A stretch of DNA of 64,000 nt from Mycobacterium sp. (GTDB lineage Bacteria; Actinomycetota; Actinomycetes; Mycobacteriales; Mycobacteriaceae): positions 124,001 to 188,000 of the forward strand of contig JACPVR010000024.1 of the NCBI GenBank assembly GCA_016197405.1. The letters are read 5' to 3'. A program made the translations under genes and the position numbers. Numbering within the stretch: position 1 is the stretch's first letter; each line of letters opens with the position of its first letter. The notes beneath the pieces were generated by a model, which saw nothing but the letters and a program-made list of their open reading frames with translations, did not search any database and was not told the DNA's origin. Positions 8,594 to 17,212 of the stretch are shown piece by piece.

Positions 8594-9445
8594 ATGCAGT
8601 CTGGGCCGTTCATCGGTAGTCGTGCCGTGCGTCGCGGCGAGCTGACCCGGCATGCACTCGTCACGCGGTATCGCCCGGTGTACCGAGATGTCTACGTCAG
8701 CACCGATACCCAGCTGACCGCCGCCCTGCGCGCGCGTGCGGCGGGAATGTCCACCGGGGCAACGCTCGTCGGTGTCTCGGCTGCGGCGATACATGGCACC
8801 AAATGGCTTTCCGGCGAACGGCCCGCCGAGATCGCGCGCAAAGACCGACACAGCCAGCCCGGCATCATCGCGCACTCCTGGTCGTTGGCCCCGAGCGAGG
8901 TGTGCCGACGCGACGGTCTACGGGTGACGACTCCGGTCCGGACAGTGTTCGACATCGGTCGCACGACCTCGATCGATCGGGCGGTACCCGTGGTCGATGC
9001 GCTGCTCAACGCCACAGGGGTGGCTCCTGCGGATGTCGCCGCTTTCGCCCGAACGAAAGCAGGGATGCGGGGAGTGCGGCAGCTGTCGGCGCTGCTGCAG
9101 TTGGTGGACGGTGGGGCGGAGTCGCCGCAGGAAAGCCGGCTGCGGGTGGTTCTCGTGCGAGCCGGCCTGCCCTTCCCGCAAACCCAGATCGAATTCCACG
9201 ACGACTACGGCGAAGTCATCATCCGGGTCGATATGGGCTGGCCGCAGTGGCGCGTGGCCGTCGAATACGACGGTGTACAGCACTGGACCGATGCCCGTCA
9301 ACGGGCCTGGGACATCGAACGCATCGCATTGCTGGAGGCGGCCGGATGGGTGGTGGTGCGGGTCAGTGCCGGGATGCTTCGGCACCCAGGGCGAGTCGTC
9401 GAACGGGTCACCGCGGCGCTACGGGCTCGCGGCTGCGCCTGCTAG
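8594..9445 (+). CDS. DUF559 (Vsr-like) endonuclease-fold protein with AbiEi-like N-terminus
   Basis: A 283-residue protein. The N-terminal part (about 15-110) resembles the winged-helix AbiEi antitoxin-type region. The C-terminal 100 residues form a DUF559 domain, which is related to very-short-patch-repair nucleases. Candidate catalytic positions are the E in PQESRLR, the D in VDMGWPQWR and the E/D in VAVEYDGVQHW, followed by DIERIALLEAAGWVVVRV. Many mycobacteria carry several such proteins of unknown role. It stands alone between gcvP and a convergent gene, with a strong terminator downstream. It is not recognisably part of a complete restriction or toxin system here. Confidence 0.7.
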   Translation: MQSGPFIGSRAVRRGELTRHALVTRYRPVYRDVYVSTDTQLTAALRARAAGMSTGATLVGVSAAAIHGTKWLSGERPAEIARKDRHSQPGIIAHSWSLAPSEVCRRDGLRVTTPVRTVFDIGRTTSIDRAVPVVDALLNATGVAPADVAAFARTKAGMRGVRQLSALLQLVDGGAESPQESRLRVVLVRAGLPFPQTQIEFHDDYGEVIIRVDMGWPQWRVAVEYDGVQHWTDARQRAWDIERIALLEAAGWVVVRVSAGMLRHPGRVVERVTAALRARGCAC

Positions 9446-9453
9446 TGCTGCCG

Positions 9454-9507
9454 ACCGTGGGCCGCATGCAAGAGAATTCGCCGAATTCCCGGCATGCGGC
9501 CCACGGT
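9454..9507. terminator. Bidirectional terminator between convergent genes
   Basis: A 16-base perfect inverted repeat, ACCGTGGGCCGCATGC (9454-9469) with its complement at 9492-9507, flanks a 22-base loop. It lies in the 76-base gap between the DUF559 gene and the convergent vWA gene, so it can serve both. Confidence 0.7.
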
Positions 9508-9521
9508 GGGCGCAAGCAGTA

Positions 9522-11501
9522 TCAACCCAGCAGCGCGTTGAGGGCGTTGACGAATTCCGGTGAATCGGAATTCGGCACGTTCTGGTAGGTGCCGCCGCTG
9601 ATCTGCGCCACCGACTGCCAGGTCTGGCTGTCCGGGTCGTCGCCGACGTTGATGATGTCGACCGCCACCGGCCGTGCTGGGTCGGCGCTGCTGCGGATCA
9701 GCTCCTGCAGCCCGGCGGAATCCAGGGACTGGTCGGTGTGCGGTCCCGCGGTGATGACCAACACCGAATTATTCTGGCCTGCGCGGAAATTCGTCAGGGC
9801 GTCGGCGTAGACGTTGCGCAGTGTGGTGAACGACACCGCACCACCACCGGAGGGCGTCAGGCCGTCCAGCGCCGCGTCGAGTCGCTGACTGCGGGGTGTT
9901 CCGTCGACCGGATCGCTCAACGTGCCCAGGGGTACCTGGCTGGTGCTCTCACTGCCGTCGAATGTGGTCAACCCGACCGCCGCGGACGACGGCAGGGCAC
10001 CGATGCGAGCCTTGAGCGCCGCCGCCACCGAACCGATGTTCAGCGAGCGGTCCAGCATTATCGACGTGGCCGAGTCGCTGGCAGGCACGCTGAGCGCGTT
10101 GGCAATAGCCACCCGCACCGAGTCGTCGCCGACCGACAATGTCTCCGGTAGTGCACCGAAGGGGGTCACCGAGCTCTGCGGCATGGTGGCGCCCTGGGTG
10201 CGGAAGCCGGCCTTGGACAGTTCGGTGAGCTGTTCGGGTTTGGTGAGGAAACGCTCGAACTCGCTTGCCGCCGCGGCCTGTTCCTCGCTGACCCAGTCGC
10301 CGGCGAGCAGAACCGCGGGGAAGTCGGCGACCGCGACCGGCCCCGGCGGAAGCCAGCCGGCCAGCGTGCTGTCGGCGCCGGCCGCATTGGCCCGGGTGAA
10401 CAACTGCTGTTCGGTGATGGCGACGGCATGCACCGGCGCCGCCGCCGTATCGTCACCGAGCAGGGCCTTCATCGCCTCGTCGAGCGAGTCGCCGGGGAGC
10501 TTGGGCTGTGCGGCCACCAGTCGGGCCAGTGCCGGTGCGCCGTCGGTCGCCGGCGCTCCAGCGGGCGCGCTCGCCGACGCCACTGCCTCGGCCGCCAGGT
10601 AAGACGCATCGCTGTCCCCGGAGCGCGGCAGGGCCAGACGCAGCGAGCCCCAGCCCGGTAGTCCCAGACCCTCCAAAGCGGCCTGGTCGGTTTGCAGCCC
10701 CGGCAGCGTCGACCAATTCTGCTGGGCCAACGCGGTTTTGAGTTCCGGTCGAACGGCGAGCAGCACCGGAGAGGTGGCCAGCGATGTGCTGGCGCTGACG
10801 ACCTTGGGGCCATCGGCGGCCTGCAGCCGTGCCGGCGCCACCGAACTCCCCGGAATCCACAGCGCCGGTTTGTCACCGAGGTTGGCCGGCCACTCACCGA
10901 CGAAGCCGGACACCACGGCATCGGAATCGGCCGGGGCGACCTTGACCGATACGCAGTGGTCGCCAACGGGTCCGGCGGACTCGTTGAACTTCTTGGCGAA
11001 TCCCGAGACGTTGTCGGCGATCGCCGGGTCGGCCAGTACCGACACCGTGATTTCACCGTCGAGGCAGCGAGCCGCGCCGGAATTGGACCGGTTCGACAGC
11101 GCGTCGCCGAAGAACTGCCAACCGATGACACCGGCGACCACCACGACGACCGTCACCAGCGCGGCGATCACACCGAGGCTGACGCCGCGGCGTCCCGGTG
11201 TCACCGTGCGGTGGCTGCCGGTCCATTCGGTGTCGATTCGGTGGCTGCCGGTCCATTCCGGGTCTGGGCGGCCGCCGCTGGACGGTTGCGCGGCGAAAGC
11301 CGATGGCGCGTCCCCGGTGTCGTCGGCGTCGAACAGGCCGCGGTCGTCGTCCCGGTCCTCGTGCTCGTCATCGTCGACGAAACCCTCGGTGGGTTCGGCG
11401 CGGTAGCGCTCGTCATCGGCCCAGGAGTCGGCGCCGCCGACCGGTCCGTTCTCGAGTTCGTCTGCGGAGTCCTCGGGATCCGGGATGCTGTGTCTACCCA
11501 T
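9522..11501 (-). CDS. Membrane-anchored substrate-binding / von Willebrand factor A protein (Rv1836c-like)
   Basis: A 659-residue protein with an acidic cytosolic N-terminus of about 105 residues, one membrane helix (GVIAALVTVVVVVAGVIGWQ), an extracellular region resembling a periplasmic solute-binding fold (ISVLADPAIADN-like; ALWIPGSSVA), and a C-terminal vWA domain. The MIDAS-like motif is degenerate (MLDRSLNIGS). The N-terminal segment contains a duplicated EWTGSHR unit encoded by a 20-base direct repeat. Ligand and function are unknown. In M. tuberculosis a similar protein also lies next to glcB. It is oriented with glcB, 38 bases downstream of it. Confidence 0.75.
   Translation of the reverse strand: MGRHSIPDPEDSADELENGPVGGADSWADDERYRAEPTEGFVDDDEHEDRDDDRGLFDADDTGDAPSAFAAQPSSGGRPDPEWTGSHRIDTEWTGSHRTVTPGRRGVSLGVIAALVTVVVVVAGVIGWQFFGDALSNRSNSGAARCLDGEITVSVLADPAIADNVSGFAKKFNESAGPVGDHCVSVKVAPADSDAVVSGFVGEWPANLGDKPALWIPGSSVAPARLQAADGPKVVSASTSLATSPVLLAVRPELKTALAQQNWSTLPGLQTDQAALEGLGLPGWGSLRLALPRSGDSDASYLAAEAVASASAPAGAPATDGAPALARLVAAQPKLPGDSLDEAMKALLGDDTAAAPVHAVAITEQQLFTRANAAGADSTLAGWLPPGPVAVADFPAVLLAGDWVSEEQAAAASEFERFLTKPEQLTELSKAGFRTQGATMPQSSVTPFGALPETLSVGDDSVRVAIANALSVPASDSATSIMLDRSLNIGSVAAALKARIGALPSSAAVGLTTFDGSESTSQVPLGTLSDPVDGTPRSQRLDAALDGLTPSGGGAVSFTTLRNVYADALTNFRAGQNNSVLVITAGPHTDQSLDSAGLQELIRSSADPARPVAVDIINVGDDPDSQTWQSVAQISGGTYQNVPNSDSPEFVNALNALLG
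11209..11258. repeat. 20-base direct repeat inside the vWA gene
   Basis: CGGTGGCTGCCGGTCCATTC occurs at 11209-11228 and again at 11239-11258, exactly 30 bases (10 codons) apart. It encodes the tandem EWTGSHR segment of the cytosolic tail. It is a simple in-frame duplication. Confidence 0.9.
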
Positions 11502-11539
11502 GCCTGTTCACTCCACCGGTTCCCAACACCGTGAAGAGT

Positions 11540-13732
11540 CTAGTCGGCTGCGATGCTGGCCTTGAACTCGCGACGCCGCCGATGCAGGATCGGCTCGGTG
11601 TAACCATTGGGCTGCGCGGTGCCGGACAAGATGAGCTCCTCGGCGGCCTTGAACGCGATGCTGGAATCGAAGTCCGGCGCCATCGGGCGGTAGTCCGGGT
11701 CGCCGGCGTTCTGCCGATCCACCACCGGAGCCATCCGCTCCAGGCTGGCCCGCACATCGTCGGCGGTGATGACTCCGTGGCGCAGCCAGTTCGCCAGCAG
11801 CTGGCTCGAAATACGCAATGTCGCACGATCTTCCATCAGCGCGACATCGTGGATATCGGGCACCTTCGAGCAACCGACACCGGCGTCGATCCAGCGCACC
11901 ACATAGCCCAGGATCGACTGGCAATTGTTGTCGACCTCCTGGTGCACCTCTTCCGACGACCAGGTCAGTGACGCATCGGCCAGCGGAATGGTCAGCAGTT
12001 CCTCGAGTGTGGTGCGGGTCTTGCCGGCCAGCTCCTGCTGCACAGCGAAGACATTGACCTCGTGATAGTGCAACGCGTGCAGGGTGGCAGCCGTCGGCGA
12101 CGGCACCCATGCGGTGGTGGCACCGGCCCGGGGCTGGCCGATCTTCTGCTCGACCATGTCGGCCATCAGATCGGGCATGGCCCACATGCCCTTGCCGATC
12201 TGGGCGCGTCCGGACAAGCCGGCGGCCAGACCGGCGTCGACGTTGGCGTCCTCGTAGGCCAGGATCCAGGGCTGGGTTTTCATGGCGCCTTTACGCACCA
12301 TCGGCCCGGCTTCCATCGAGGTGTGGATCTCGTCACCGGTACGGTCCAGGAAGCCGGTGTTGATGAACACCACCCGGTCCGCCGCGGCCTTGATGCAGGC
12401 GCGCAGGTTGGCCGAGGTGCGACGCTCCTCGTCCATGATGCCGACCTTGATGGTGGCCTGCGGCAACCCGAGCACATCCTCGACCCGGCTGAACAGCTCG
12501 CAGGTGAACGCCACCTCGTCGGGGCCGTGCATCTTGGGCTTGACGATGTAGATCGAGCCGGTCCGGCTGTTGGTCAGCGGGCCGTTCTCGTCGCTGTCCT
12601 TGAGTCCGTGGATGGCGATGAGGCTGGTGAACAACGCATCCTGGATGCCTTCGGGCACCTCGGCACCGTCGGCGCCGACGATGGCGTCGTTGGTCATCAG
12701 GTGGCCGACGTTGCGCACGAACAGCAGACTGCGCCCGGGCAGCGTCAGTTCGCCGCCGTCGGCGGTGGTGTAGGTGCGGTCGGTGTTGAGCACCCGGGTG
12801 AACGTCTTGCCGCCCTTGGTGACGTCCTCGGACAGGTCACCGCGGTTGAGGCCCAGCCAGTTGCGATAACCCAGCACCTTGTCGTCGGCGTCGACGGCCG
12901 CGACCGAGTCCTCGAAATCCATGATGGTGGTGACGGCCGATTCCAGCACCACGTCTTTGATGCCTGCGCGATCGGTCGAGCCGACGGGGGAGTCCGGATC
13001 GATGAGCACCTCGATGTGCAGGCCGTGGTTGACCAGCAGCACCGACCAGCTGGGGGAGCCGAGCTCGCCGCTGTATCCGGCGAACTTCTCCGGGCTGGCC
13101 AGTCCCACCGACTCGTCGCCGAGCGCTATCCGCAGCGCACCGTCGTCGATGCTGACCCCGGTGGCATCGACCCAGCTGCCCGACTCCAGCGGGACGGCCT
13201 TGTCGAGGAAGGCGCGGGCGTAGGCGATGACCTTGTCGCCGCGAACCTTGTTGTAGCCCTTGCCCTTTTCGGCACCGTCATCCTCGGGGATGACGTCGGT
13301 GCCGTACAGCGCGTCATACAGCGAACCCCACCGCGCATTGGAGGCGTTGAGCGCGAACCGGGCGTTGAGCACCGGAACCACCAGCTGCGGGCCCGCCGTC
13401 GAGGTGATCTCGGGGTCGACGCCGGAGGTGGTGATGCTGAAATCCTCGGGCTGCGGCAGCAGGTAACCGATCTCGGTGAGGAACTCCCGGTAGGCCACCG
13501 GGTCGTGCGGCTCGATGACACGGTGGCGGTGCCACTTGTCGATCTGGGCCTGCAGCTCGTCGCGGCGCGCCAGCAGATCCTGGTTCTTCGGTGTCAGATC
13601 GGCGACGACCTTGTCGACACCGGACCAGAAGGTGTCCGGATCGATACCGGTTCCGGGCAGCGCCTCGTCGGTGATGAAGTCGTAGAGCACCTTGGCGACA
13701 CGCAGGTCGCCGACTTCGACGCGTTCGGTCAT
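11540..13732 (-). CDS. glcB: Malate synthase G
   Basis: A 730-residue malate synthase G, which condenses glyoxylate and acetyl-CoA to malate in the glyoxylate shunt. It has full family length (about 723-741). Visible landmarks are the N-terminal VGDLRVAKVLYDFI, the acetyl-CoA/glyoxylate region VTTIMDFEDSVAAVDADDK, and MHGPDEVAFTCELFSRVEDVLG, with GIMDEERRTS between the last two and the C-terminus. The ATG at 13732 is preceded by a GGAGG-type site. No isocitrate lyase gene is close by. Downstream on the same strand is the vWA gene. Confidence 0.97.
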   Translation of the reverse strand: MTERVEVGDLRVAKVLYDFITDEALPGTGIDPDTFWSGVDKVVADLTPKNQDLLARRDELQAQIDKWHRHRVIEPHDPVAYREFLTEIGYLLPQPEDFSITTSGVDPEITSTAGPQLVVPVLNARFALNASNARWGSLYDALYGTDVIPEDDGAEKGKGYNKVRGDKVIAYARAFLDKAVPLESGSWVDATGVSIDDGALRIALGDESVGLASPEKFAGYSGELGSPSWSVLLVNHGLHIEVLIDPDSPVGSTDRAGIKDVVLESAVTTIMDFEDSVAAVDADDKVLGYRNWLGLNRGDLSEDVTKGGKTFTRVLNTDRTYTTADGGELTLPGRSLLFVRNVGHLMTNDAIVGADGAEVPEGIQDALFTSLIAIHGLKDSDENGPLTNSRTGSIYIVKPKMHGPDEVAFTCELFSRVEDVLGLPQATIKVGIMDEERRTSANLRACIKAAADRVVFINTGFLDRTGDEIHTSMEAGPMVRKGAMKTQPWILAYEDANVDAGLAAGLSGRAQIGKGMWAMPDLMADMVEQKIGQPRAGATTAWVPSPTAATLHALHYHEVNVFAVQQELAGKTRTTLEELLTIPLADASLTWSSEEVHQEVDNNCQSILGYVVRWIDAGVGCSKVPDIHDVALMEDRATLRISSQLLANWLRHGVITADDVRASLERMAPVVDRQNAGDPDYRPMAPDFDSSIAFKAAEELILSGTAQPNGYTEPILHRRRREFKASIAAD

Positions 13733-13784
13733 GTTTCCCTCCTGGACCCGATGGGGCTGGCTGGCAGCCGTTCGATTCTACCGG

Positions 13785-14588
13785 TCAGTGCTCGGCCAGA
13801 GCGGTCTGCCGGCGCACGTATTCGGCGCGCCCGGCCGGGGTTTCGATGGCCACCGGGGCGTAACCGTATTCACTGAGCTCATACGGCGAGGCCCGCATAT
13901 CGAGCTCCCGCGCGTCATAGGCGAGGATGAACGCGTCCCACAGCAGATCCGAGCTGATCAACGGAATCAGTTTGGCCGCAAAGCGATACAGGTCCATGCC
14001 GGCGTGCAGACAACCTGGCTGCTCGGCTTCGAGCTGGCCGGCGCGGCTCAGCGCGGCACTGTTGCGCGGCGCGGCGGCGGGGGTGAAGAACCGGTAGGCG
14101 TCGTAGTGCGTACAGCGCAGCGGCATCGATTCGACGACGCGGTCGGTGCCGTCGCGACCGAGCCGAAGCGGCGCACTGTGACGGATATCGCCGGTGCGGT
14201 ACACCATCGCCCACTCGTGCAGCCCGAAGCAGCCCAGCTGGGCGGGCCGGGCGGCGGTGGCCGCCAGCAGCCGGGCCACATAGTCGGCGGTGTCCCGGCG
14301 GGCCGCCAGATGCGCCGGGTCGACGCTTATCCCGTCGGCGGTGCGTCGATAGCCGCGCAGTGCGGCGTAATTGTCGGCCTCCGCGCCGGTCAGCGTCACC
14401 CCGAAACCGGGATGCCACCGGCGCAGGTGGCCGGGCCGCAGGTTGTAGTAGGTGAACAGGAAATCGATCACCGGATGGGTGTGACCGTGTGCACGCCGGG
14501 CCAGGTATCCGCCCAGCAGCGTGTCGAATCGGTGCCGGTGCGCCGCGCGCCGCTGCAGCCAGTCAGCGGGCGCCAGCAGTTCAGACAC
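13785..14588 (-). CDS. Conserved actinobacterial protein, often annotated 3-methyladenine DNA glycosylase
   Basis: A 267-residue soluble protein, conserved next to the CNNM/CBS pair in many actinobacteria, with motifs HPVIDFLFTYYNLRPGHLRRWHPGFG, GCFGLHEWAMVY and LRCTHYDAYRFFTP. Databases often call it 3-methyladenine DNA glycosylase. I cannot see an HhH-GPD or AlkA/AAG active site that would justify this, so the function should be treated as unknown. GTG at 14588 is used because conserved sequence begins there (SELLAPADWLQRR). The gene overlaps the upstream CBS gene by 8 bases, so it is the last gene of that operon. Confidence 0.65.
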   Translation of the reverse strand: MSELLAPADWLQRRAAHRHRFDTLLGGYLARRAHGHTHPVIDFLFTYYNLRPGHLRRWHPGFGVTLTGAEADNYAALRGYRRTADGISVDPAHLAARRDTADYVARLLAATAARPAQLGCFGLHEWAMVYRTGDIRHSAPLRLGRDGTDRVVESMPLRCTHYDAYRFFTPAAAPRNSAALSRAGQLEAEQPGCLHAGMDLYRFAAKLIPLISSDLLWDAFILAYDARELDMRASPYELSEYGYAPVAIETPAGRAEYVRRQTALAEH

Positions 14589-15648
14589 GGTGTGTGCCGT
14601 CACGCACGGTGCCGACCAGATCCTCCACCAGATCCTCGAGGGCCACCATCGCGACGACCTGCTCGGGGCCGCCGCCGGGGGTGTCGGTGACCAGCGCCAG
14701 GTGGCTGTTGCTGCGCCGCAACCGCGACAGTGCGTCGGGCAGTGCGAGTTTGGCCGGAACCGAGGGCAGCGGGCGGACGGCGCTGACGTCGAGCACCGCG
14801 GCGGGATCGTTCCCGAGCGCCAACACATCCTTGATGTGCAGGTATCCGGTGTACGTGCCGTCGGCGGCGATGACCGGGAATCGGCTGTAGCCGGTCTCGG
14901 CCAGGGCCTCCTCGACCGCGCCGACGGTGGGTCCCGCGCCGGGTGCGGCGACCGGAACGGCCCGGATATCGGCGACCGGCACCGCGACATCGGCGACGAC
15001 CCGGTTGCGGATCTGCAGGGCACGCGTGAGCCGGGTGTGCTCTTCGGGATCGAGCAGACCCTGCGATACCGATTCGGCGATCATCTCCGACAGTTCGACG
15101 CTGGAAACGGTCATGTCGAGTTCGTCTTTGGGCTCGACGCGGATGGCCCGCAGGCTGATGTTGGCGCACCAGTTGTAGAAGGCGATGAACGGCCGCACCG
15201 CACGCACGTAGAGCAGGTAGGCCGGCACCAGCAGCATCGCCGTGCGTTCCGGTCCGGCGATCGCGATGTTCTTCGGCACCATCTCGCCGAGCAGCACGTG
15301 CAGTGTCACCACCACCGCAAGCGCGACCACGAACGACACCGTGTGCAGCACCGCGTCGGGTATCCCGACCAGCCCGAACGGACCCTCCAGCAGGTGCGCC
15401 ACCGCGGGTTCGCCGACACGGCCCAGCAGGATCGAGCACACCGTGATGCCCAGCTGCGCGCCCGCCAGCATCAGGGAGAGCTGCTCACCGGCGCGCATCA
15501 CCGTCACCGCGCTGCGCTTGCCCTGTTCGGCGAGCGCCTCCAGCCGGTCGCGCCGCGCCGAGATCAGCGCGAACTCCGATCCGACGAAGAACGCGTTGGC
15601 GCCCAGCAGCACGACGGTCAGCAGCACACCGAACAGATCGCCGCCCAT
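14581..15648 (-). CDS. CNNM/CorC-type transmembrane protein with CBS domains (Rv1841c-like)
   Basis: A 355-residue membrane protein of the hemolysin C / CNNM family, thought to export or sense Mg2+ or Co2+. It has an N-terminal DUF21 membrane domain with about four helices (LLTVVLLGANAFFVGSEFAL; LHVLLGEMVPKNIAI), then a CBS pair around residues 210-345 (YSRFPVIAADGTYTGYLHIK; VALEDLVEDLVG). It is shorter than its partner upstream because it lacks the C-terminal CorC_HlyC domain. Its start overlaps the stop of the upstream paralogue by one base, so the two may form a heteromeric complex (inference). Confidence 0.88.
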   Translation of the reverse strand: MGGDLFGVLLTVVLLGANAFFVGSEFALISARRDRLEALAEQGKRSAVTVMRAGEQLSLMLAGAQLGITVCSILLGRVGEPAVAHLLEGPFGLVGIPDAVLHTVSFVVALAVVVTLHVLLGEMVPKNIAIAGPERTAMLLVPAYLLYVRAVRPFIAFYNWCANISLRAIRVEPKDELDMTVSSVELSEMIAESVSQGLLDPEEHTRLTRALQIRNRVVADVAVPVADIRAVPVAAPGAGPTVGAVEEALAETGYSRFPVIAADGTYTGYLHIKDVLALGNDPAAVLDVSAVRPLPSVPAKLALPDALSRLRRSNSHLALVTDTPGGGPEQVVAMVALEDLVEDLVGTVRDGTHRV

Positions 15649-17003
15649 CAGCGCTGCCGCTCGTCGTCGTGGCCCAGGCTGCTCAGTTCCAGCATGTCGA
15701 TCCGGCGGCCGTCCATCGCGACGACGGTCGCCAGCCAGCGCACCGGATCGTCGATGTGGCCGTCGGGGTCGAAGGCGACCAACTCCACCGATTCACCCAC
15801 CTCGGGGATATGCCCCAGTTCCTGCAGCACCAGTCCGCCGATGGTTTCGTATTCGCCTTCCGGTGGCCGGTATCCGGTGGCCGCGGCGACCTCGTCGGGC
15901 CGCAGCAGACCCGACACCTGCCAGCCGTTGCCGGCGGCCACCACGTCGGGGGTGGCGTCATCGTGTTCGTCGCGCACGTCGCCGACGATCTCCTCGATGA
16001 GGTCCTCGACCGTGACCATGCCCGCGGTGCCGCCGTATTCGTCGACCACCAGCGCGGTCTGCAGGCCGTTGGCCCGGATCTGGGTCATCACGGCGTCACC
16101 GTCGAGGGTCGAGGGCACCACTGCGACGGGCTGGGCGATGGCCGACAGCAGGGTGCTGGGCCGCTGCGCGGGCGGCACCTCGAAAACCTGCTTGACGTGC
16201 ACGATGCCGATGGTCTCGTCGAGGTCGCCCTCGACGATCGGGAAGCGGGAGAACCCGGTCTCGGTGGCCGCCGCGATGAGGTCGGCGACGGTGTCGTCGG
16301 CTTGGAGCACCTCGATCTTGGACCGCGGCGTCATGAGCTCCTCCGCGGTGCGCTCGCCGAACTGCAGTGAGCGGTCCAGCAGTGTCGCGGTGACGGCGTC
16401 GAGCGAACCACTGCGGGCCGAATTGCGCACCAGCGACACCAATTCGGCCGGGGTACGTGCCGAGGCCAGCTCGTCGGCCGGCTCGATACCGAGGCGGCGC
16501 AGGATCCAGTTGGCCGACCCGTTGGTGGCCTTGATGGCCAGCGTGAAGATGCGGGAGAACATCAGCTGCGCACCGGCGGTGGCGCGCGCCGTGGGCACCG
16601 GTTTGGCGACCGCGAGGTTCTTGGGCACCAGTTCGCCGAAGACCATCGACAGCGAGGTGGCGATCAGCAGCGACCCGGCCAGTGCGATACCGCCGGCCAC
16701 CCCGGGGGACAGCCCGAAGGGTTCGAGCAGGGGGTGCAGCAGCCGCGCCACCACCGGCTCGGCCAGATAGCCGGTGGCCAATGTGGTTATCGAGATGCCG
16801 AGTTGGGCGCCGGAGAGCTGGAAGGACAACGTGCGGTGCGCCTGTTGGACATGCCGATCGCGACGGTCACCGTTACGGGCGTTGGCGTCGACGGTGGACC
16901 GTTCCAGCGCGGTCAGCGAGAACTCCGCGGCCACGAACAGCGCCGTGCCCGCGGTCAGCGCCGCGATCGCGAGCAGGCTCACGACGGTCATCGCCACGCT
17001 CAC
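15648..17003 (-). CDS. CNNM/CorC-type transmembrane protein with CBS and CorC_HlyC domains (Rv1842c-like)
   Basis: A 451-residue paralogue of the downstream protein. It has an N-terminal DUF21 membrane domain (VSLLAIAALTAGTALFVAAE; MVFGELVPKNLAVAKPV), a CBS pair (about 205-335; GFSRFPIVEGDLDETIGIVH; LVVDEYGGTAGMVTVEDLIE) and a C-terminal CorC_HlyC domain (about 350-435). The likely substrate is a divalent cation. GTG at 17003 is preferred because AGGGG lies 7 bases upstream; GTG at 17030 and ATG at 16991 are alternatives. It is the first gene of a three-gene minus-strand operon. The 209-base gap upstream should hold the promoter. Confidence 0.88.
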   Translation of the reverse strand: MSVAMTVVSLLAIAALTAGTALFVAAEFSLTALERSTVDANARNGDRRDRHVQQAHRTLSFQLSGAQLGISITTLATGYLAEPVVARLLHPLLEPFGLSPGVAGGIALAGSLLIATSLSMVFGELVPKNLAVAKPVPTARATAGAQLMFSRIFTLAIKATNGSANWILRRLGIEPADELASARTPAELVSLVRNSARSGSLDAVTATLLDRSLQFGERTAEELMTPRSKIEVLQADDTVADLIAAATETGFSRFPIVEGDLDETIGIVHVKQVFEVPPAQRPSTLLSAIAQPVAVVPSTLDGDAVMTQIRANGLQTALVVDEYGGTAGMVTVEDLIEEIVGDVRDEHDDATPDVVAAGNGWQVSGLLRPDEVAAATGYRPPEGEYETIGGLVLQELGHIPEVGESVELVAFDPDGHIDDPVRWLATVVAMDGRRIDMLELSSLGHDDERQR

Positions 17004-17212
17004 GGTGTCACCCCTGGGCTGCCGGGCCACCGATCAACGGGGCCCGGCCAACTAGAGGAGGGGTCGTCGGTGTCGGCATCGGGTGCGGGGGGCCCGGAAG
17101 GACCTAGGCCCTCGACGGGTGCCAGCGGCACGAGTTCCCTTTCGCTTACTTCACCTGTATGACGGCGCGCACCAAGGCGCGCGTGAGCCTCCATGTTAGC
17201 GCCGAGTGACAG

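Noticed and set aside
5189..8875. A 1228-codon open frame on the minus strand opposite gcvP
   Set aside because: It is the mirror of a GC-rich gene with strong third-position bias; its translation is low-complexity (His/Arg/Gly/Val) and gcvP on the other strand is certain.
12062..13876. A long plus-strand open frame opposite glcB
   Set aside because: Antisense shadow of glcB, with composition typical of the opposite strand and no domain.
13785..14588. Function of 3-methyladenine DNA glycosylase
   Set aside because: Common database label, but I see no glycosylase active site; retained only as a name in the entry.
14589..15023. Long N-terminal extension of the gene at 13785
   Set aside because: It runs antisense-free but out of frame through the CNNM gene and is Ser/Arg/Pro-rich junk; homology starts at 14588.
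17004..17212. Gene or RNA in the gap between guaB1 and the CNNM operon
   Set aside because: Only short frames and a weak GCGCGC repeat are visible; it is treated as the promoter region of the CNNM operon.
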